A DNA stretch of 6,524 nucleotides from Clostridiales bacterium UBA929 (lineage in GTDB: Bacteria > Bacillota > Clostridia > Oscillospirales > UBA929): the NCBI GenBank assembly GCA_002293625.1, contig DBDP01000095.1, positions 4,041 through 10,564 on the forward strand. The letters are read 5' to 3'. The notes beneath the pieces are model-generated. The model did no database searches and had not been told where the DNA came from. It saw only the letters and a program-made list of their open reading frames with translations. The translations under genes and the position numbers were made by a program. Shown here piece by piece: positions 1 through 5,603 of this stretch (position 1 is its first letter; each line of letters begins with the position of its first letter).

Positions 1-654
1 CCGCCCAAGCGGCGCATCGCGGCGCAGGTGAAAGCCATGACGGAGGGGCGATGGGAGGCGGTGCGCCCGCTGACGGAGGTGTCGGCGGAGGCGCGGCTTC
101 TGCGTGTTTTCGAGCGGTTTTCGATCGCGTGCCGGGAAACGTGGAAGCTCTTAGAAAAACAGTTCCCGTGGTCTTCCGCGCTGGAGATTCTGCGCGGCTG
201 GGAATACACGGGGCGAGTTCGGCGCGGCTACTTCGCCGAGGGCTTGTCCGGCGCGCAGTTTGTGCTGGCGGAGCATTTTGATGGGGTGGTTTACGCGCTG
301 GAAAATCCGGCGCGGGACGTACTTTGGCTCCCGGCGGCCGACCCGTACCAGCTTTGGGGACGGGTTTTGCCGCATATGCCGGAGCGGGAGTTTGTCTGCC
401 ACGCCGGGAGCGTCGTCGCGCTCGCCGAAGGAGTTCCGGCGGCGGTGTTTGAGCGTCAGGGACACACACTTCGGGTGTTTGACCAAGAAATCCTGCCGGA
501 AGCGCTGCGCGTCTTCGCGGAAGCGTTTCTGAAAAAACGCCTCTATCCGCGCTTACGGCGTCTGACGGTGAAGCAGTACCCGAAAGAAGCGGCGTCCGCG
601 CTGAAGCATGCGGGGTTTTCGCCGGTGATGCTGGATTATGAACTGTATCGGTGA
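1..654 (+). CDS. lhr: C-terminal part of a large Lhr-type ATP-dependent helicase (5' end outside window)
   Basis: The reading frame is open from base 1 to the TGA at 652-654, giving 217 residues with no start that must be used; the GTG at 28 is internal. I recognise the C-terminal region of Lhr (large helicase-related) proteins, superfamily 2 nucleic-acid helicases of roughly 1400-1500 residues acting on DNA or RNA:DNA duplexes in repair. Visible signatures are a winged-helix-like stretch (residues about 33-70, with RETWK and FPWSSALEILR), then the family hallmark RRGYFAEGLSGAQF (74-87), LPAADPYQLWGR (110-121), and a beta-rich end with AAVFERQGHTLRVFD (147-161). The helicase motor motifs would lie upstream and are not seen. 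It converges on the small gene at 661-852 with only 6 bases between stops and no obvious terminator. Identification rests on remembered family motifs. Nothing suggests damage in the visible part. Confidence 0.85.
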   Translation, partial: PPKRRIAAQVKAMTEGRWEAVRPLTEVSAEARLLRVFERFSIACRETWKLLEKQFPWSSALEILRGWEYTGRVRRGYFAEGLSGAQFVLAEHFDGVVYALENPARDVLWLPAADPYQLWGRVLPHMPEREFVCHAGSVVALAEGVPAAVFERQGHTLRVFDQEILPEALRVFAEAFLKKRLYPRLRRLTVKQYPKEAASALKHAGFSPVMLDYELYR

Positions 655-660
655 CGGCGG

Positions 661-852
661 CTATTGCAGGTCGCTATTACTTCCCACGATGTGCGTGCCG
701 AAGTAAAACCCCAATACAGTACCCAGAATCCGTTCAAATTGCTGCATTGTTTCGCTTGAAACAAAATGCTCGGGCACAAATATGGAAATGCAAAACGCGA
801 GCACCAATATCACAGCAACTATATCTTTCATATTCGAAAATATTCTCTTCAT
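661..852 (-). CDS. Small two-segment membrane protein, function unknown
   Basis: A 63-residue protein starts at ATG 852-850 and stops at TAG 663-661. Two hydrophobic segments are visible: about residues 11-27 (IVAVILVLAFCISIFVP) and about 42-57 (ILGTVLGFYFGTHIVG), joined by a short polar loop containing PEHFVSSETMQQFER. The N-terminus is basic (MKRIFSNMK). A GGGGGG run at 864-859 sits 6 bases before the start as an unusual Shine-Dalgarno, and a strong promoter lies just upstream. The gene is clearly more AT-rich than its neighbours, which may indicate recent acquisition. Short proteins with a second helix ending in a (G/Y)FYFGT-like motif occur in phages and mobile elements, sometimes near holins, but I cannot assign this one to a family. 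It could equally be a housekeeping membrane micropeptide. Evidence for a real gene: promoter, spacing and coherent hydrophobicity. Confidence 0.65.
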   Translation of the reverse strand: MKRIFSNMKDIVAVILVLAFCISIFVPEHFVSSETMQQFERILGTVLGFYFGTHIVGSNSDLQ

Positions 853-869
853 AGAAAGCCCCCCGATAC

Positions 870-898
870 AGTATATGTGCTTTCCTGTTTTTTGGCAA
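870..898 (-). promoter_or_regulatory. Housekeeping (sigma-A type) promoter for the 63-residue membrane protein gene
   Basis: Read on the minus strand: -35 box TTGCCA at 898-893, a 17-base spacer, -10 box TATACT at 875-870. Each box matches consensus at 5 of 6 positions. Transcription would be expected to start near 864-863, that is within the GGGGGG run that also acts as ribosome binding site, leaving a leader of only about 11 bases before the ATG at 852. Confidence 0.7.
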
Positions 899-970
899 AC
901 GAATATAATTAAGAAACTCTAAAACTCCCGCTCCGGCTCGTGGTACTGAATAGCGGCTCTTAATAACCAG

Positions 971-1015
971 CGGTGCGCCGAATCCAAAATTAACGGTGCG
1001 CCGAGTCGGCGCACC
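971..1015. repeat. Palindromic REP/MITE-like intergenic repeat with a duplicated left arm
   Basis: Bases 995-1004 (GGTGCGCCGA) and 1006-1015 (TCGGCGCACC) are perfect 10-base inverted arms around a single central G. The left arm with one extra base, CGGTGCGCCGA, is also present as a direct copy at 971-981, separated from the second copy (994-1004) by 12 AT-rich bases. The right arm could therefore pair with either left arm, giving two alternative hairpins. The GC-rich element in an otherwise AT-rich spacer suggests a dispersed intergenic repeat. It has no T tract on either side, so it is not a standard terminator. Family membership cannot be judged from one window. Confidence 0.75.
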
Positions 1016-1100
1016 CTACGCATTCTATGAACAAACAATGAACATTTACCAGCGCAAGGATAAACTGGCGCGAAAGGAAAAGACTATGGACAAACCCATT

Positions 1101-1118
1101 AAGGAGGTCTTTTCCGTG
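1101..1118 (+). promoter_or_regulatory. Strong ribosome binding site that fixes the SLH protein start at GTG 1116
   Basis: AAGGAGGT at 1101-1108, fully complementary to the 16S rRNA 3' end, lies 7 bases before GTG 1116-1118. Translation from this GTG gives an immediate classical signal peptide (MNTKKK followed by a hydrophobic core). A second in-frame start, ATG at 1086 with a weaker AAAGGA upstream, would add ten residues. The still longer frame starting at GTG 996 begins inside the palindromic repeat and is not credible. Confidence 0.8.
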
Positions 1119-2369
1119 AATACAAAAAAGAAAACCACGCTGATAACAGTATGGATCCTGGCGGCAATTCTGCTAATTACGCCTGTATGGGCCATCACTC
1201 TGGAGAAGTCGGGGGATCCCGATATTTGGTTCTCGGTGACCGATTTCACCGCTCTTTGCGGGGACGTTGAGTCTCCGTTGGCGGGTATCGTCGTCACCTC
1301 GCTGCCGGAATCCGGCTCTTTGGTTTACGGCGGACGCGCGCTGATGGCGGGGGAAGCCGTTCCGGCTCCGACGCTGGGCGCGCTGTCCTACCGATCGGTT
1401 CCGAACGGCGAACGGACGGTCACATTCAACTTTATCCCTGTTTTTGAAGACGGCTCGGTGGCGAAAACCATCACGGCGTCTCTGACGGTGCAGTCGGTCG
1501 ACAATAAACCGCCCTCGGCGCAGGACATTGATGTTAAGACGTATAAAAATGTCCCCGTTACCGGAACATTCCAAGCCGAAGACCCGGAGGGCGATGCGCT
1601 GACGTACCGCGTCACGACCAAGCCGCGCCGCGGTGAGATTGAAGTCGGCTCCGACGGACGCTTCATCTACACCCCCTTCCGCAACAAGACCGGTTCCGAT
1701 ACCGTTTCGTATGTCGCCGTTGACGCCTACGGAAACGTTTCGCCGGATGCGAAAATCAACGTGAAGATCGAGAAGCCGGATACGAAAACGACGTATGCGG
1801 ATATGGAAGGGCATCCCGCACAGTACGCCGCTATCCGTCTCAGTGGTGAGGGGATTTTCACCGGGCAGATGATGAGCGGGAATTACTATTTCCGCCCCGA
1901 TGAACCCGTCAGCCGTGCCGAAATGATAGCGATGGTTGTTCGCACAATCGGGCTGGAGACAGAACCCGTTACCATGACAGGTTTTTATGACGACGCCGAG
2001 ATTCCCGCGTGGTTCAAACCTTACGCGCAGACAGCCTTGAAAGCCGGTATCATTTCCGGCGGACGTTCGCCGGACGGGCGGGCGGTAATGAACGCCGGGG
2101 AATTCATCACCCTAAACCAAGCAGCCACCGTCATCAACAACGCGCTGAGACCTGTCAACGTGCCGCTGGAGGCTGAAGCCGTTACGGTTTGGTCTGCACA
2201 GGCTATTGCGAACCTTGACGCGGCGGGGATGTTCGATGAAATTGCCGTATCGGGCGGCGACAGACTGCTGACGCGCGGCGAAGTCGCGATCCTGCTCGTC
2301 CGCGCGATGGACGCCTATGAAACCTCGCAGCCCAAAAACGGACTGCTGAGCTGGGTATTCGGTTGGTAA
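1116..2369 (+). CDS. Secreted cell-surface protein: signal peptide, Ig/cadherin-like domain, three SLH repeats
   Basis: The predicted 417-residue protein has a Sec signal peptide (residues 1-26; basic n-region, core TLITVWILAAILLITPVWA, cleavage probably after VWA). Residues about 35-127 look like a beta-sandwich. Residues about 132-219 form a cadherin/Ig-like bacterial domain, with PPSAQDIDV, the calcium-type EDPEGDALTY (155-164), and GRFIYTPF plus GSDTVSYVAVDAYGN near its end. Three S-layer homology repeats follow: about 227-280 (FRPDEPVSRAEMIAMVVR), about 289-345 (an AWFKPYAQTALKAGIISG core), and about 356-403 (LLTRGEVAILLVRAMD). SLH trimers bind pyruvylated secondary cell-wall polymers, so the protein is most likely anchored non-covalently to the wall with the beta domains exposed. 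It is short for a main S-layer subunit and more likely an accessory or adhesive surface protein. It has its own terminator just downstream. The upstream promoter is unclear. Confidence 0.9.
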   Translation: MNTKKKTTLITVWILAAILLITPVWAITLEKSGDPDIWFSVTDFTALCGDVESPLAGIVVTSLPESGSLVYGGRALMAGEAVPAPTLGALSYRSVPNGERTVTFNFIPVFEDGSVAKTITASLTVQSVDNKPPSAQDIDVKTYKNVPVTGTFQAEDPEGDALTYRVTTKPRRGEIEVGSDGRFIYTPFRNKTGSDTVSYVAVDAYGNVSPDAKINVKIEKPDTKTTYADMEGHPAQYAAIRLSGEGIFTGQMMSGNYYFRPDEPVSRAEMIAMVVRTIGLETEPVTMTGFYDDAEIPAWFKPYAQTALKAGIISGGRSPDGRAVMNAGEFITLNQAATVINNALRPVNVPLEAEAVTVWSAQAIANLDAAGMFDEIAVSGGDRLLTRGEVAILLVRAMDAYETSQPKNGLLSWVFGW

Positions 2370-2382
2370 CGAAACGAAGTGT

Positions 2383-2419
2383 ACAAGCCGGGGTGCGTAT
2401 CCCCGGCTTGTTAATTTTT
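2383..2419 (+). terminator. Intrinsic terminator of the SLH protein gene
   Basis: Perfect 11-base stem ACAAGCCGGGG (2383-2393) with CCCCGGCTTGT (2401-2411), 7-base loop, followed by AATTTTT to 2419. It starts 13 bases after the TAA at 2367-2369. The T tract is on the plus-strand 3' side only. Confidence 0.92.
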
Positions 2420-2429
2420 GTTCCCGCTG

Positions 2430-2458
2430 TTGACGGGGAGGTATTAAGCAAGTATACT
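2430..2458 (+). promoter_or_regulatory. Near-consensus housekeeping promoter ahead of a 55-codon ORF
   Basis: TTGACG at 2430-2435, 17-base spacer, TATACT at 2453-2458; each box matches consensus at 5 of 6 positions. The expected transcription start is near 2465, giving a leader of about 36 bases to the TTG at 2501. It lies 11 bases after the upstream terminator T tract, so the two units are insulated. Confidence 0.75.
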
Positions 2459-2500
2459 GGGGTTACACGGGGCGGTACAGAGAGAAGGGGTGGACAAGCA

Positions 2501-2668
2501 TTGGATATAGAGCAAATCGCCCGGATGCGCTATCACGGGCTGTACTTATCGCGGACATGCCCGGACATTACGGCTCTGTCGCGTGAGCTGCTCGGGCTGC
2601 ACTGCTGGTTTCACCGCAATGTGGCGTTTTCCGCGCGGTATGAACCGAATTACCGACCAAGCATATGA
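2501..2668 (+). CDS. 55-residue ORF, possibly the truncated start of a winged-helix DNA-binding protein
   Basis: TTG at 2501 is preceded by AAGGGGTGG (2484-2492) at 8 bases and by a strong promoter. The product starts MDIEQIARMRYHGLYLSR and contains ITALSRELLGLHCWFHRNVAFSARYE before a TGA at 2666-2668. The pattern IAxxR...L...ALxxELLGLxxxFxRNxxxSxR resembles, from memory, the first 50 residues of HTH_42 / AlkZ-like winged-helix proteins (about 350-400 residues, implicated in repair of alkylated or crosslinked DNA). If so, this is only the N-terminus. Bases 2669-2778 give no convincing continuation in any frame and hold nothing else I can name; a 23-codon frame from 2640 is too short to judge. 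Alternatives are a genuine small protein or a small RNA from the same promoter. Its length and abrupt end favour a decayed gene. No frameshift that restores a longer frame was found. Confidence 0.45.
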   Translation: MDIEQIARMRYHGLYLSRTCPDITALSRELLGLHCWFHRNVAFSARYEPNYRPSI

Positions 2669-2778
2669 AATGGTTGACGGTATCCGCTGGGGAGTCGCGG
2701 GGAGGATATAGATTACCGTTATAACGGAAAACCCCGCCGCTCTGCTCTGCTTCATCCTAAGTTTCTCTCATAAAGCGA

Positions 2779-4023
2779 TTATTCGTTGTTATTTGTTAAC
2801 TGTTCGTTGTTCGTTGACGAAACGCCCGCCGCGAACACCTCTTTTGCGCGCGTCATCAGGAAGGTTATTATCATCATCAGTACGCCGGTGACAATCAACA
2901 GCGATTCTACCGATACGAAGTCCGCAATCGGACCGAACACCAGCATCGAGAATGGCATGGCAAAGGATTCGGTGATGGCTATCAAGCTAAAAACCCGCCC
3001 CATAAAATCCGGCTGCACGCGCTGCTGCAATACCGTCATTGCCCCTGTGTTAATTACCGGCACCGTCATTCCCATCGGCAACATTACACCTAAATAGTAC
3101 CAAAAATTCGGTGAAAATCCCATCAGCAGCGTTGTCAGTCCGAATACGCCGCACCCGGTTACCACCATGCTAACCTTGTTGCGGAATTTCGCGGCAAGCA
3201 AACCCACGAGAAGCCCGCTAAGCGTCATTCCGGCGGCGAACACCGTTTCGTGGACGACCAAAAGCCACGCGGCGTCGCCAAAACTCCTTTTTACCATCAG
3301 CGGCGTGAGAAAGGCAACCGGACCGAACATCAGCATGAAGGTCATGTTGAAACCCACAAAATGCTTAAGCCATTTTCTTTCCAGCATGTACTTCATGCCG
3401 ATTCGCATATCGGAAAAGATGCGCCGTTTTTCCGTGCCGCTTTCCGGCACTTGGCGTGCGGCTGTTTTTATCAGCAGAAGCAGAGCGATACCGATCACGG
3501 CGGTCAGCACATCCACCCAAAAGATCGACATTAAACGCTCCCCCGCGGCGGCGTACAACGCTCCGGCGGCAGCCGGAGAAAGAAGCCCTATTGCGCGTAT
3601 GCTTGCGTTGATGCCGTTTACGCGCATCAAACTATCCTGCGGCACGATTTCGGGCAAAAACGCGCTCACGGCGGGCATTTGAATCCCCGCGCCGAGGGAA
3701 CGGACAGCCGAAATCACAAATAGGAGCCATATATAGTCGTGTCCGAGCGTAAACAATACGGCAAGAATGGCGGTGGTAAACGCGATCATTCCGTCCGCCA
3801 AAACAATCATTTTCTTGCGGTTGAAGCGGTCTGCCCATACGCCCGCGAACAAGGTAATCAGCGCCTGAGGTAAAAACCCGCACAGGATGGAAATCGTCAT
3901 CATCATGCCGCTTCCCGTGATTAATGTGATGTGCATACTGATGGCATACTGCACCAGTGCGGAGCCGAACAGCGAAACGGTTTGCCCCGATAGGAAGAGA
4001 ATGATTTTAGAATTCGGTTTCAT
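2779..4023 (-). CDS. MFS exporter of the MefA-like (drug/macrolide efflux) class
   Basis: A 414-residue inner-membrane protein with about twelve hydrophobic segments: six in residues 8-187, a basic central loop about 188-220, and six in 222-391. The loop between helices 2 and 3 carries the MFS signature A, GVWADRFNRKK (61-71), and PAVSAFLPEIVPQDSLMRVNG (117-137) is typical of MefA/EntS-like proteins, proton-driven exporters of macrolides, siderophores or other small molecules. The substrate cannot be predicted. I prefer ATG 4023 (MKPNSKIILF) because GGGGGG lies 5 bases upstream; a TTG at 4035 would add MGGY but lacks a ribosome binding site. The last residues (SSTNNEQLTNNNE) are encoded by a heptanucleotide tandem repeat and are probably not functional. 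Upstream, a terminator ends 19 bases before the start, leaving no room for an ordinary promoter in between. No terminator is visible downstream of its stop. Confidence 0.9.
   Translation of the reverse strand: MKPNSKIILFLSGQTVSLFGSALVQYAISMHITLITGSGMMMTISILCGFLPQALITLFAGVWADRFNRKKMIVLADGMIAFTTAILAVLFTLGHDYIWLLFVISAVRSLGAGIQMPAVSAFLPEIVPQDSLMRVNGINASIRAIGLLSPAAAGALYAAAGERLMSIFWVDVLTAVIGIALLLLIKTAARQVPESGTEKRRIFSDMRIGMKYMLERKWLKHFVGFNMTFMLMFGPVAFLTPLMVKRSFGDAAWLLVVHETVFAAGMTLSGLLVGLLAAKFRNKVSMVVTGCGVFGLTTLLMGFSPNFWYYLGVMLPMGMTVPVINTGAMTVLQQRVQPDFMGRVFSLIAITESFAMPFSMLVFGPIADFVSVESLLIVTGVLMMIITFLMTRAKEVFAAGVSSTNNEQLTNNNE
2780..2814. repeat. Imperfect heptanucleotide tandem repeat forming the 3' end of the MFS gene
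   Basis: Plus-strand units are TATTCGT, TGTTATT, TGTTAAC, TGTTCGT and TGTTCGT: five 7-base copies in 35 bases, two of them identical. In the MFS frame three units equal 21 bases, which explains the 7-residue periodicity NNEQLTN-NNE at the protein end. The repeat reaches through the stop codon (TAA at 2781-2779). Confidence 0.7.
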
Positions 4024-4041
4024 GTAACCCCCCAATATGTT

Positions 4042-4072
4042 AAAAAGGAAAAGCGCGGGGCTTCCCCGCGCT
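4042..4072 (-). terminator. Intrinsic terminator of the zinc-ribbon membrane protein operon
   Basis: Read on the minus strand: perfect 9-base stem AGCGCGGGG (4072-4064) with CCCCGCGCT (4060-4052), 3-base loop, followed by TTTTCCTTTTT (4052-4042). It lies 20 bases after the TAG at 4095-4093. There is no T tract on the plus-strand side, so it works for the minus strand only. Confidence 0.88.
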
Positions 4073-4092
4073 CATACCAGAGCTTCCTAATA

Positions 4093-4752
4093 CTATACGC
4101 TGCTGTTTTTACGGATATTACCGCCAACCATATACAGGATAGGCAGAACAAGACCTCCGATCATACCGCCGAACAGGCTTGCGCCGAAATCATCCAAAAC
4201 ATTATAACCGTTGAAGACGGCAAACGCCCAGCCGAAGTCAATTACCCTCAGCACAATCAGGATAATCCCAAACACGACCACCGTCATGCCCTTAGCCGGA
4301 GACTTCGAAAAGTTGATTCCCGCGATACCGAACGCGAGCATAACACCCGCGGCCAGCAATTCGTAAACCAAGACGGCGACAACAGAGCCACCCAAAAGAT
4401 ACCCGAAGAGACTGTCCATCCCCGCAATGCCCGACAATCCCGTAATAACCCCAATGCCGCCGAAAATGGTCATCAAAATGCCGGTGACCTTAATCATCTT
4501 CCTGCCGGGTTGCGGCGTTTTGGCTGCCGCTCGGGTTACCGGGGGATACGCTCCCTGCGGAGCGTAAGGGTTTTGATTGTACTGCTGGTTCGGTTGGCTG
4601 TACGCATTTGGCGGCGCGTAGGGTTGTTGCGCTCCGGGCTGCTGATCTGCTGCTTGCTGCTGCGCTTGCTGGTTCGCGGCGAGCTGCGCACCCGGGCAGG
4701 TGCAAAGCGCGTTGTCCTCCAACGCTTTACCGCAGTACATGCAAAATTTCAT
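4093..4752 (-). CDS. Zinc-ribbon, Gln-rich linker, four-helix membrane protein (second of two paralogues)
   Basis: This 219-residue protein has three visible parts. Residues 1-20 are a compact zinc ribbon, CMYCG at 4-8 and CTC at 17-19 (C4, C7, C17, C19). Residues 21-83 form a low-complexity Gln/Ala/Pro/Tyr linker. Residues 86-212 contain about four hydrophobic segments (86-108, 117-148, 154-178, 192-212), followed by a short basic tail RKNSSV. The block PGRKMIKVTGILMTIFGGI (82-100) is nearly identical to the upstream paralogue, as is the ending LPILYMVGG, so the pair arose by tandem duplication. AAAGGAAG at 4768-4761 is the ribosome binding site; the gap to the upstream stop is 24 bases, consistent with one operon. 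The ribbon and linker are expected in the cytoplasm. I do not recognise a named family; the membrane part loosely recalls DUF4064-type Firmicute proteins. Function unknown. Confidence 0.85.
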   Translation of the reverse strand: MKFCMYCGKALEDNALCTCPGAQLAANQQAQQQAADQQPGAQQPYAPPNAYSQPNQQYNQNPYAPQGAYPPVTRAAAKTPQPGRKMIKVTGILMTIFGGIGVITGLSGIAGMDSLFGYLLGGSVVAVLVYELLAAGVMLAFGIAGINFSKSPAKGMTVVVFGIILIVLRVIDFGWAFAVFNGYNVLDDFGASLFGGMIGGLVLPILYMVGGNIRKNSSV

Positions 4753-4776
4753 ACTTTTCTCTTCCTTTCCCTCTAC

Positions 4777-5568
4777 TTAAAATTTTGTATCCCGCGCTCC
4801 TTTTTTACGCACGACCCCGCCTACGATATACAGAATCGGCAGCACACAGGAGAAAATCAAATCAAAGAAATAAGAAAATTCATAAAACGATGCAAACGAA
4901 TTGCTTACGGATATAACCGACCAAATGAAATCAATCACGAGCAGCAGAACCAAGGTGACTCCAAAGATAGAGATTACAGACGCTTTTGAGCGGTCTTTGG
5001 AAAATACGATACCCGCGATGCCGAATCCGAGCATCAACAGCGCAATCAGCATCTCAAAAACCCAAACCCCGCTGACACCGCCGCCCGAAAACGCCGCAAC
5101 ATTCTCGCCGTAACCATAGTCCGGGCGCATGGCACTATCTAATTCGGCTAACTTTCCCATAAGGAGGATTCCGCCGATAATTGTCATCAGAATACCGGTG
5201 ACTTTTATCATCGTTCTGCCCGGCTCTATCTTTTTCGGAGGTGTCGGTTGGTACGGATACGGGTATGGGTACGGGTATCCGTTCGGGGGGTAGGGGTACT
5301 GCTGCTGCGGATAAGCATTTGGCGGATATGGCGGGGGATGGTAGGGCGGTGGATACGGCGGGGGATTCTGTGCATATGGCGGGTAGGGTTGTTGGGGTTG
5401 CTGCGCATTCGGTGTCGGCGATGCCGTGTCAGCCGGACTCGGAATGGGCGGCATTTGCGGCGTCTCTGCGCCGGAGGATGTTTCCTCCGCTTGATTGGGG
5501 GCTTCCTGCTGACAAGAACAGATTTCGTTATCGTTCAATGTCGAGCCGCAATAGACGCAAAACTTCAC
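4777..5568 (-). CDS. Zinc-ribbon, Pro/Tyr-rich linker, four-helix membrane protein (first of two paralogues)
   Basis: The 263-residue product begins at GTG 5568 with GGGAGGGG 5 bases upstream. Residues 1-20 are a zinc ribbon with the same spacing as the paralogue (C4, C7, C17, C19). A Glu/Gln/Ser/Pro stretch runs about 21-60. Residues 61-110 are extremely rich in Pro and Tyr, ending in alternating Tyr-Pro (98-106). The conserved block PGRTMIKVTGILMTIIGGI spans 116-134. Four hydrophobic segments follow: about 120-140, 165-189, 196-220, 232-252. The tail RKKGARDTKF is basic, so both ends are probably cytoplasmic. A consensus promoter lies 36 bases upstream, the paralogue follows after 24 bases, and a terminator closes the unit. 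Pro/Tyr-rich tethers with a zinc ribbon suggest a protein-interaction or scaffold role at the membrane, but that is inference. No enzyme motif is visible. Confidence 0.87.
   Translation of the reverse strand: MKFCVYCGSTLNDNEICSCQQEAPNQAEETSSGAETPQMPPIPSPADTASPTPNAQQPQQPYPPYAQNPPPYPPPYHPPPYPPNAYPQQQYPYPPNGYPYPYPYPYQPTPPKKIEPGRTMIKVTGILMTIIGGILLMGKLAELDSAMRPDYGYGENVAAFSGGGVSGVWVFEMLIALLMLGFGIAGIVFSKDRSKASVISIFGVTLVLLLVIDFIWSVISVSNSFASFYEFSYFFDLIFSCVLPILYIVGGVVRKKGARDTKF
5239..5388 (-). repeat. Low-complexity DNA encoding the Pro/Tyr-rich linker
   Basis: These bases encode residues 61-110 of the first zinc-ribbon membrane protein, with many PPY, YPP and PYPYPY units. At 5251-5277 the plus strand consists of near-hexameric GGTAYG/GGATAC units encoding nine alternating Tyr and Pro residues. 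The codon-level repetition suggests growth by slippage. It also explains the long stop-free plus-strand frames here, which are not genes. Confidence 0.7.
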
Positions 5569-5603
5569 AAATACCCCTCCCTCTCCTATAATGTATGATT
5601 GAG

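Noticed and set aside
881..909. Possible plus-strand promoter for the SLH gene, with TATAAT at 904-909
   Set aside because: The -10 box is perfect but at 17 bases the -35 position reads TTTCCT, a poor match, and the start would be about 200 bases from the gene. Not strong enough to list as a feature.
996..1115. Longer version of the SLH protein starting at GTG 996
   Set aside because: The extra 40 residues are translated from inside the palindromic repeat and lack a ribosome binding site; the GTG at 1116 has a perfect one and yields a clean signal peptide.
1173..1814. 213-codon minus-strand frame within the SLH gene
   Set aside because: It is Arg-rich, has no domain logic or ribosome binding site, and lies opposite a well supported gene: a GC-codon shadow.
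2640..2711. 23-codon frame from ATG 2640 (MNRITDQAYEMVDGIRWG...)
   Set aside because: Too short, no ribosome binding site at proper distance, overlaps the 55-codon ORF, and gives no recognisable continuation of it.
2716..2727. 12-base palindrome CCGTTATAACGG
   Set aside because: One or two perfect palindromes of this length are expected by chance in a window this size, and it is not next to a promoter.
4052..4072. Possible bidirectional terminator
   Set aside because: The T tract is only on the minus-strand downstream side; no plus-strand gene ends nearby.
4510..4989. 159-codon plus-strand frame across the zinc-ribbon genes
   Set aside because: It spans the junction of two well supported minus-strand genes and its Leu/Arg-rich product is the complement of the Gln/Ala-rich linker.
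5241..5598. Two overlapping 116-codon plus-strand frames opposite the Pro/Tyr-rich linker
   Set aside because: They are stop-free because the opposite strand is repetitive; their composition is low-complexity Gly/Arg/Val and they have no start signals.
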